Assembly (NCBI RefSeq): GCF_024978135.1
Contig: NZ_JANTEZ010000002.1
Location: 62,001-126,000, forward strand
Direction of reading: 5' to 3'
From: Herbiconiux gentiana
GTDB lineage: Bacteria; Actinomycetota; Actinomycetes; Actinomycetales; Microbacteriaceae
DNA: 64,000 nucleotides
Shown: piece by piece, positions 57,599 through 64,000 of the stretch
Numbering within the stretch: the stretch's first letter is position 1
How the letters are laid out: every line of letters begins with the position of its first letter
Notes under the pieces: model-generated
What the model saw: the letters and a program-made list of their open reading frames with translations, nothing else
Databases searched by the model: none
Told to the model about the DNA's origin: nothing
Program-made: the position numbers and the translations under genes

Positions 57599-59233
57599 AT
57601 GGCCAGGGCACCGGAGAGCACCGAGGCGGAACGGCGCTCGCGGCTCGACCGGGGCGTATTCCAGTCGCAGCTGCTGCTGTCGGCCGCCCTGCTCCTGCTC
57701 GTCTGCGCGAGCTACGTGTTCCAGCCGAGCTCGGTGCTCGACCCGCGGTTCTTCGTCGGAGTCTCGGTGGTGTTCGGGCTGACGGGGGCGGCGGCGCTCA
57801 TCCCCTGGTGGCGCCTGCACCGCAACTGGGCAGCGCTGCTCCCCCTCATCGACATCGTCGCGATCATCGCCGTGCGCGAAGGCAACACGATGCTCGGGGC
57901 GGGGCTGCTGCTGGTGTTCCCGGTCATCTGGCTGGCGAGCCACTACGCCTTCACCGGCGCCGTGGTGAGCGTGGGGCTCTCGACGGCCCTGCTGTGGGGC
58001 ACGGCCGCCCTGCGCGGAGACCCGCTCGGCGTCGCCTCGATCCCCACCGTTCTGCTGCTGCCCACCACGCTCGTGTTCATCGCGACGACCACCCTCGCCA
58101 CCTCCGCCCGCACCGCGGCGCAGCGAGGGCTGCTGCGCCAGCAGGCCGGGCTGCTCGAGGTGGCGCTCGGGCGGGCTCGCCGTCAGCAGCAGACCCTCGA
58201 CGAGGTGCTGAACGCCGTGACGTTCGGCGTGATCGCGTTCGACCGGTCGGGGCGGGAGACCCTGCTGAACCGCGCGCACCGCTCGGTGCAGACGGAGTTC
58301 GGCCTGCCCGAGACGACGGTCGAGCATCCGGTGCTCTACCAGCCCGACCGCGTCACCCCCTACGCCGACGAGGAGAAGCCGTTCCGGCGGGCCACCGCCG
58401 GCGAGCGCTACGACGACCTCGTGGTCTGGCTCGGCGAACCCGGAGAGCACCGCGTGGCGCTGTCGATCAGCTCCCGCCCGCTCACCTCGCCCGACGGGAG
58501 GCTCGACGGCGGGGTCATGGTCTCGCGCGACGTCACGAGCGAGATCAACGCGATCCGGGCGCGCGACGACCTGGTGGCGTCGGTGTCGCACGAGCTGCGC
58601 ACGCCGCTGACGTCGATCCTCGGCTACCTCGAGCTGGCGCTCGACGACGAGACGCTCGACCCCGGCACCCGGTCGATGCTCGAGGTCGCCTCGGCCAACT
58701 CCGACCGGCTGCTCGCCCTCGTCGCCGACCTGCTCACCGCGGCCAGCGAGAAGGAGCAGCAGATCGTGATGTCGTTCAGCCAGTGCGACCTCTCCGAGAT
58801 CGTCGCGCAGGCCATCGACGCCCACGTGCTCACCGCGGCCGAGCGCGGCATCGTGATCGAGAACGCCGTCGAGGGCGCGGTGCTGCTCGAGGCCGACGGC
58901 TTCCGGCTGCGGCAGGTGGTCGACAACCTGCTGACGAACGCCATCAAGTACAACGTCGAGGACGGGCGGGTGACGGTGTCGGTCTCCGCCGGCGAGAGCA
59001 GCATCGACCTCGCGGTCAGCGACACCGGCATCGGGCTGAGCGAGCTCGAGCAGCAGAAGCTGTTCGACCGCTACTTCCGGGCCGAGGGCGTGCGGCAGTC
59101 GACCATCCACGGCTCAGGGCTCGGGCTCACGATCAGCCGCGACATCGTGCGCCGCCACGGCGGCGAGCTCTCCGTGACGTCGACCGTCGGAGTGGGCACG
59201 ACGTTCACCGCCACGATCCCGCGCGCGCGTTAG
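57599..59233 (+). CDS. Sensor histidine kinase with PAS-like domain
   Basis: The 544-residue protein has about six membrane helices (about 22-175), a coiled linker, a PAS-like region (VLNAVTFGVIAFDRSGRETL onward, about 205-320) and a full kinase core: HisKA with SVSHELRTPLTSILGYLEL (His331), N box VVDNLLTNAIKYNVEDG, G1 AVSDTGIGLS, F box LFDRYFR and G2 IHGSGLGLTISR. It is an orthodox, probably active kinase. Its start is leaderless (TACCCT 6 nt upstream). It is followed by a degenerate GGDEF gene 38 nt downstream and is a candidate phosphodonor for the surrounding regulators. Confidence 0.95.
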   Translation: MARAPESTEAERRSRLDRGVFQSQLLLSAALLLLVCASYVFQPSSVLDPRFFVGVSVVFGLTGAAALIPWWRLHRNWAALLPLIDIVAIIAVREGNTMLGAGLLLVFPVIWLASHYAFTGAVVSVGLSTALLWGTAALRGDPLGVASIPTVLLLPTTLVFIATTTLATSARTAAQRGLLRQQAGLLEVALGRARRQQQTLDEVLNAVTFGVIAFDRSGRETLLNRAHRSVQTEFGLPETTVEHPVLYQPDRVTPYADEEKPFRRATAGERYDDLVVWLGEPGEHRVALSISSRPLTSPDGRLDGGVMVSRDVTSEINAIRARDDLVASVSHELRTPLTSILGYLELALDDETLDPGTRSMLEVASANSDRLLALVADLLTAASEKEQQIVMSFSQCDLSEIVAQAIDAHVLTAAERGIVIENAVEGAVLLEADGFRLRQVVDNLLTNAIKYNVEDGRVTVSVSAGESSIDLAVSDTGIGLSELEQQKLFDRYFRAEGVRQSTIHGSGLGLTISRDIVRRHGGELSVTSTVGVGTTFTATIPRAR

Positions 59234-59271
59234 ACTGCGGCGACGGCGACGGCGATTTCGGGAGGGGCGGC

Positions 59272-60441
59272 ATGCAGCTCGACAGCAGTACCCTCCTGCT
59301 GATCGCGACGTTCGTGATCCTGCTCTGCGGGGTGTCGTTCATCGTCAACACGGCCATGCGCCGCAACGACGCCTCGGGCCGGCTGTGGAGCCTGTCGTTC
59401 CTCGGCGGGATGCTCACCGCGCTGTCGTTCTCGGCCTGGAGCGTCGCCCCGCAGCTCTGGTGGGTGCTCGCCATCGGCAACAGCGCCTACGTCGTCTCGA
59501 TCGGCGCCCTGTGGTCGGGTGCCCGCGTGTTCAACGGCCGGCCGGGTCTCGTCTGGATCGCCCTCGCGGGCGGTGGCGTCGTCGCCCTGCTCACCGCCGT
59601 CGAGGCTCCGACCGGTGGTGCGTGGACGGGCTCCGCGGGCCTGTTCGCGGGCATCGCCGTGTTCGCCGGGCTGGGTGGGGCCGAGACCATGCGCTCGCGC
59701 ATGCGGCGCAACCTCAACGCGCGCATCCTGAGCTTCTGCCTCTGGATCGTCTGCGCCTACTACGTGCTGCGCACCTCGATCTTCCTCACGCTCGGCCCCT
59801 CGAGCGAGGTCTTCCAGAGCTACTTCGGAACGCAGACCACCACGGTGATGACGATCCTGCTGGTGCTGCTCAGCACCATCTCGCTGTCGATCCTGCAGGC
59901 CGAGCGCTCCGGAGCCCGCGCCCTCGGCGACATGACCGTCGGCGTGCACTCCACCGTCGGCCTGCTCTCGGCGGCACCGTTCATGCAGCAGTGGGCCGAC
60001 TGGATCGAGCGCAGCTCGTTCCACGGCGAGCGCCTCGCGATGGTGGCGATGGACGTCGACAACCTGCCGCAGATGAACATGGCGTTCGGCCGCGACTTCG
60101 GCGACCGCGCCATCCGCTCGGTGGCGCAGATCATCCGCCATCACGCGCCGACCTGTGCCCTGCTCGGCCACACCGGCGCGGGGCGCTTCGTCATCGTGGC
60201 CGTCGTGGCCACCGCCAACGACGCCGAGCAGCTCGCCATCCGGCTGCAGACGGCGCTCGTCGACGAGCCGATCGACACCGAGCAGTCGCTGCGGGCCACG
60301 GCCAGCTTCGGCGTCGTCGACACCGACACCTTCGGCTACGGGCTGCCCGTGCTGCGCTCGGCGCTCGACGCCGCCGCCGACGAGGCCCGCGACGAGGGCG
60401 GCAACCGGATCGTGGTGGGGCGGCGCAGCCCGGTGGGCTGA
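59272..60441 (+). CDS. Membrane GGDEF-like protein with substituted active site
   Basis: The 389-residue protein has about seven membrane helices (about 6-215) and a C-terminal GGDEF-fold region: AMVAMDVDNLPQMNMAFGRDFGDRAI matches the early DID-FK-IN--GH--GD segment, then LLGHTGAGRFVIVA lies where RLGGDEFAVLL is expected, giving GAGRF (302-306) in place of GGDEF. The missing acidic residues make cyclase activity unlikely; it may bind a nucleotide or partner. GGGAGGGG precedes the ATG. A TAGACT box overlapping the upstream kinase's stop could be its own promoter. Confidence 0.85.
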   Translation: MQLDSSTLLLIATFVILLCGVSFIVNTAMRRNDASGRLWSLSFLGGMLTALSFSAWSVAPQLWWVLAIGNSAYVVSIGALWSGARVFNGRPGLVWIALAGGGVVALLTAVEAPTGGAWTGSAGLFAGIAVFAGLGGAETMRSRMRRNLNARILSFCLWIVCAYYVLRTSIFLTLGPSSEVFQSYFGTQTTTVMTILLVLLSTISLSILQAERSGARALGDMTVGVHSTVGLLSAAPFMQQWADWIERSSFHGERLAMVAMDVDNLPQMNMAFGRDFGDRAIRSVAQIIRHHAPTCALLGHTGAGRFVIVAVVATANDAEQLAIRLQTALVDEPIDTEQSLRATASFGVVDTDTFGYGLPVLRSALDAAADEARDEGGNRIVVGRRSPVG

Positions 60442-60447
60442 GGCTCG

Positions 60448-61101
60448 CTACTCGGCCGGGGGCTGCGCGATCGCGACCGTCAGCTGGTCGCTCGCGGTCT
60501 GCTTGGCGTAGTCGCCCGAACCCGGCGCGGTCTGCAGCAGCAGCTCGTAGGTGAACGACAGCGTCACCGAGGTGGCGGCGGGGTCGAACGCCGGCAGGAT
60601 GAACGTCTGGCTGTAGCTGTAGGGCGCCTTGATGTAGTAGCCGGGGGTCACCGAGGACTGGTCGGTGATGGGCGACGGTGCGGGAAGGCTGCCGCTCGGG
60701 CCGTTGACCGCCGGCGTCACCGAGACGCGCGAGAGGTAGAAGCTCTGGCCGTCGTCGGTGCCGAGCTTGCCCGAGAGCGTGAAGGTGATCGGCTTGTTCG
60801 CCTCGGCCGTCCACTCGTCCATGCTCAGCGTCGAGTAGTAGTCGATGGTGAGCGCGATGTCGCCCGCCTGGAGCTGGTGCTGCGCCGAGCCGGTGGCGAG
60901 CTCGTTGACCACCGGTGTGATCGTGGGCGCCGCCGTCGGCGTCTTCGTGGGCGAGGAGGTCGGCGTGGTGGAGCTGAAGCGCGACTGGTCCCACGGCGCC
61001 GTTCCGCAGCCGCTCAGGGCCACGACCGCGGTCAGGGCGAGGGCGGCGACACCCGTCGTGCGGGCCCTGGACAGCACCCTCGTTGTTCGCGTGCGTGCCA
61101 T
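60448..61101 (-). CDS. Putative lipoprotein
   Basis: The 217-residue product from ATG 61101 (GAAGGTG 6 nt upstream) has a signal peptide ending in the lipobox LSGC, so the mature protein begins at Cys near residue 32 and is lipid-anchored outside the membrane. A Thr/Pro/Ser-rich linker (TTPTSSPTKTPTAAPT) precedes a strand-rich domain of about 150 residues with no recognised family. It is divergent from the polysaccharide synthase gene and convergent with the GGDEF-like gene (6 nt apart), so it may act with the synthase outside the membrane. Confidence 0.85.
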   Translation of the reverse strand: MARTRTTRVLSRARTTGVAALALTAVVALSGCGTAPWDQSRFSSTTPTSSPTKTPTAAPTITPVVNELATGSAQHQLQAGDIALTIDYYSTLSMDEWTAEANKPITFTLSGKLGTDDGQSFYLSRVSVTPAVNGPSGSLPAPSPITDQSSVTPGYYIKAPYSYSQTFILPAFDPAATSVTLSFTYELLLQTAPGSGDYAKQTASDQLTVAIAQPPAE

Positions 61102-61205
61102 GTGGAACACCTTCCCCGATCGACTGAGGCAATCTTAAGCCGATCTTGACGCGACCCTGGCGCATTCACGCGACAACGCTGGGGGTGCTGCGCCAGACTG
61201 TCGAC

Positions 61206-62654
61206 ATGGCAGAGAACCTGAACCCCTACGTCACCGATCGCACGGAGCTCGGTGACCACGGCGACGAGTTCGAGAACGACTTCATCGAATCGGTCGAGTC
61301 GCTCCCGAGCTACCGCCCCACGATCGGCTGCATCGTGCCCGCCTACAACGAGGCCGAGTCCATCGCCGACGTGCTGGAGTCGCTGCTCGGCCAGACCCGC
61401 CTCCCCGACGTCATCCACGTCGTGGTGAACAACACCACCGACGACACCGTGAAGATCGCCGCCCAGTACGCCGGGCCGCACCTCAAGGAGGTCGACGGCA
61501 TCGAGCAGTTCACCGAGGTCTACGTTCACGACATCGGCAAGAACAAGGACAAGAAGGTCGGCGCGCTCAACTACGGCTACCAGCTGGTCGAGGGCTGTGA
61601 CTTCCTCCTCGGTGTCGACGGCGACACCACGGCGGCTCCGGATGCGGTGGAGCGCCTCGCGGAGGAGATCACCTCCGACTCGCGCATCGGCGGCATCTCG
61701 GCCATCTTCTCGATCGACGAGGCGCCCATCAAGGGCTTCGTCGCCAAGTTCCTCGTCACGGGCCAGCGCTTCCAGTTCGCCGCCTTCAACATGCAGAACA
61801 TGCTGAAGGGCCGCAACATGGCGGTGCTCGGCGGCCAGTTCTCGATCTTCAGCACCAAGGCGCTCCGCCAGATCATGGTCGAGAACCACCAGAACACCCC
61901 CTGGGTGAAAGACAGCGAGGTCGAGGACTCGCTGCTGTCGCTGCAGATCAAGAGCGCCGGCTACCTCACCAAGATCTCCGCCCAGGCCCGCGCCGACGTC
62001 GGCGGCATGACCACCATCCGCGGCCTCGACGGCCAGCAGGTGAAGTGGAACTTCGGCGCCATCGAGCTCATGTGGCCCGGTCAGCGCGGCGACACCAAGG
62101 GCCAGCCGTTCCACCCGAACCTGCGTCTGCGCTGGCTCGAGAACTTCTCCATGCTGATCAACCTGGTCACGCGTGTGCTGTTCGTGCTGCTGCTGCTCGC
62201 GTCGCTCTCGATCAGCGCCTTCGTGTTCTCGCCGATCTGGCTCGTGCCACCGCTCGTCGCCATCCTGCTGAACCTGCGCACCGCGCTGTCGATGCACGAC
62301 CGCAGCGCGCGGGACATCTTCTTCGCCGTCGCGCTGTTCCCCGCCGAGATCTACATGTGGATCAGGCTCGGGCACTTCATCCGCGCCTGGACGAAGTTCC
62401 TCTCCCGCAAGCAGACCGACAACTGGGCCGCCCAGGCCAAGGCCGAGAAGGGCCGCGGCAACAGCTACCTCGTGCCGTTCGTGGTGATCTTCCTCACCAT
62501 CGCCGTGCTCGTGCTCGGCTGGTTCCAGCTGGACGCCTTCATGCAGTCGACCATCCTCTGGATCGGCTGGCCGATCCTCGGTGTCATCACCATCGTCCAG
62601 ACCCTCGAGATGTTCGGCAAGGTGCTGCGCCGCTACCGCGGGTACAAGGTTTGA
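61206..62654 (+). CDS. Membrane family 2 glycosyltransferase (polysaccharide synthase type)
   Basis: The 482-residue protein from ATG 61206 has a GT2 catalytic domain (about 35-300): IGCIVPAYNEAESIADVLES, GVDGDTTAAPD (DXD), WVKDSEVEDSLLSLQIKSAGY, and GLDGQQVKWNFG in the place of the Q-Q/R-X-R-W motif of processive synthases. Four to five C-terminal membrane helices follow. This is the layout of BcsA, hyaluronan and PNAG-type synthases, which extrude a polymer as it grows. The donor sugar is not determined. No PilZ domain is seen. It is co-translated with the Hpt-like gene (TTGA overlap). Confidence 0.92.
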   Translation: MAENLNPYVTDRTELGDHGDEFENDFIESVESLPSYRPTIGCIVPAYNEAESIADVLESLLGQTRLPDVIHVVVNNTTDDTVKIAAQYAGPHLKEVDGIEQFTEVYVHDIGKNKDKKVGALNYGYQLVEGCDFLLGVDGDTTAAPDAVERLAEEITSDSRIGGISAIFSIDEAPIKGFVAKFLVTGQRFQFAAFNMQNMLKGRNMAVLGGQFSIFSTKALRQIMVENHQNTPWVKDSEVEDSLLSLQIKSAGYLTKISAQARADVGGMTTIRGLDGQQVKWNFGAIELMWPGQRGDTKGQPFHPNLRLRWLENFSMLINLVTRVLFVLLLLASLSISAFVFSPIWLVPPLVAILLNLRTALSMHDRSARDIFFAVALFPAEIYMWIRLGHFIRAWTKFLSRKQTDNWAAQAKAEKGRGNSYLVPFVVIFLTIAVLVLGWFQLDAFMQSTILWIGWPILGVITIVQTLEMFGKVLRRYRGYKV

Positions 62655-63052
62655 CACCGAACTACGTCGAACACGACGCGCTGGTCGCGCTCCTCAACTC
62701 GGTGGGGGACGACGACCGGCGCGGTCGTTTCGTGCACGATTTCATCAGCCTCTGGGAGACCCGGTCCCAGAGGCTGATGAAGGCACTCGGCAACCGGGAC
62801 TTCGACGACGCCGACGTGGTGCTGCTGAGCATCCGCTCGTCGAGCACGATGCTGGGCGCGTGGTCGCTCGAGGCCATCGCCGGCATGGTGCACTCGGCCG
62901 TGAAGGGCTTCGACCTGCAGGGCAGCCTGCGGCACCTGCCTCGGCTGCAGGCCGTGGGCGAGGCCACGTGCCAGGAGCTGCTCGGGGTGCTGGAGTCGAT
63001 GCGGCGGCCCGGCGCGCCGGCCGGCGGGGCGCGGTCGGCGAAGTCGGCCTAA
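62651..63052 (+). CDS. Hpt-like domain protein lacking the phosphoacceptor histidine
   Basis: The 133-residue helical protein starts at TTG 62651, overlapping the synthase stop. Its middle, VLLSIRSSSTMLGA (57-70), matches the Hpt phosphotransfer motif AHSLKGSSANLGA with Leu59 where His is expected and Arg62 in the Lys position. The flanking helices also fit the four-helix Hpt bundle (FVHDFISLWETRSQRLMKAL, EAIAGMVHSAVKGFDLQGSL). It cannot take part in normal phosphotransfer, but could bind a receiver domain. Its neighbour, the OmpR-type regulator, is a candidate partner. Confidence 0.8.
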   Translation: MTPNYVEHDALVALLNSVGDDDRRGRFVHDFISLWETRSQRLMKALGNRDFDDADVVLLSIRSSSTMLGAWSLEAIAGMVHSAVKGFDLQGSLRHLPRLQAVGEATCQELLGVLESMRRPGAPAGGARSAKSA

Positions 63053-63102
63053 GGGGTCAGGCGTTCGGACCTGGGGCCTTGGCCCTGGCCTTGGCCTGAG
63101 CG

Positions 63103-64000
<898 letters not shown>

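Overview
The window reads as chromosomal DNA of a high-GC Gram-positive actinobacterium, most likely a member of the Microbacteriaceae. The evidence is strong G/C third-position bias, many GTG/TTG starts, a DUF222/HNH protein, a small DUF7882-type protein, an LAxTG-type sorting signal, and many genes that appear to be leaderless (a TANNNT box ending 5-7 nt before the start codon). I see no rRNA, tRNA, CRISPR array, transposase or phage gene.

Region 1 (1-20143) is a Wzx/Wzy-type exopolysaccharide locus. A minus-strand operon encodes a pyruvyl transferase, an OafA-type acyltransferase, an anchored protein plus HTTM pair, a Tat-exported beta-helix protein, and a Wzy-like polymerase cut by the left edge. 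Divergent from it are a flippase, a nitroreductase-like protein and a GT2 glycosyltransferase. A second minus operon carries the priming polyprenyl glycosylphosphotransferase, an Asp-box protein, a tyrosine autokinase, a nucleotidyltransferase and an HPr-kinase/PqqD-like fusion. A second tyrosine autokinase and a Wzb-type phosphatase follow on the plus strand. The unexpected part is the HPrK-PqqD plus nucleotidyltransferase pair, which resembles peptide-modification modules.

Region 2 (20144-28700) starts with two gene-poor stretches around a small G5-domain protein. A compact export module follows: signal peptidase I, TatA and TatC, flanked on both sides by small proteins with near-identical Tat signal peptides. 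Then come a small membrane protein, an XRE/MmyB regulator, a ligand-domain-only paralogue of it, a frameshifted gene remnant, and an HxlR/VOC operon with a visible operator.

Region 3 (28700-46770) is mixed core and accessory sequence: DUF222/HNH nuclease with 63-bp internal repeats, a large inverted repeat, an LCP wall-polymer ligase, a RecQ helicase, a second PqqD-like protein, an AraC regulator, a MauE-thioredoxin fusion next to a third Tat-type cargo, GlgX, a PPOX-family protein and several small conserved proteins.

Region 4 (46771-64000) opens with a very large sortable subtilase and four regulators (HTH, TetR, two tandem MarR). It ends in a signalling island in which several proteins have lost their signature residues: a histidine kinase with Gly at the phosphoacceptor position, a GGDEF protein reading GAGRF, and an Hpt-like protein with Leu in place of His. 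These are interleaved with an intact histidine kinase, two response regulators, a lipoprotein and a membrane polysaccharide synthase. I infer that the island controls the synthase by phosphorelay or by non-catalytic binding. The candidates most worth following up are this island, the HPrK-PqqD/nucleotidyltransferase pair in the polysaccharide locus, and the lepB-tatA-tatC cargo module.
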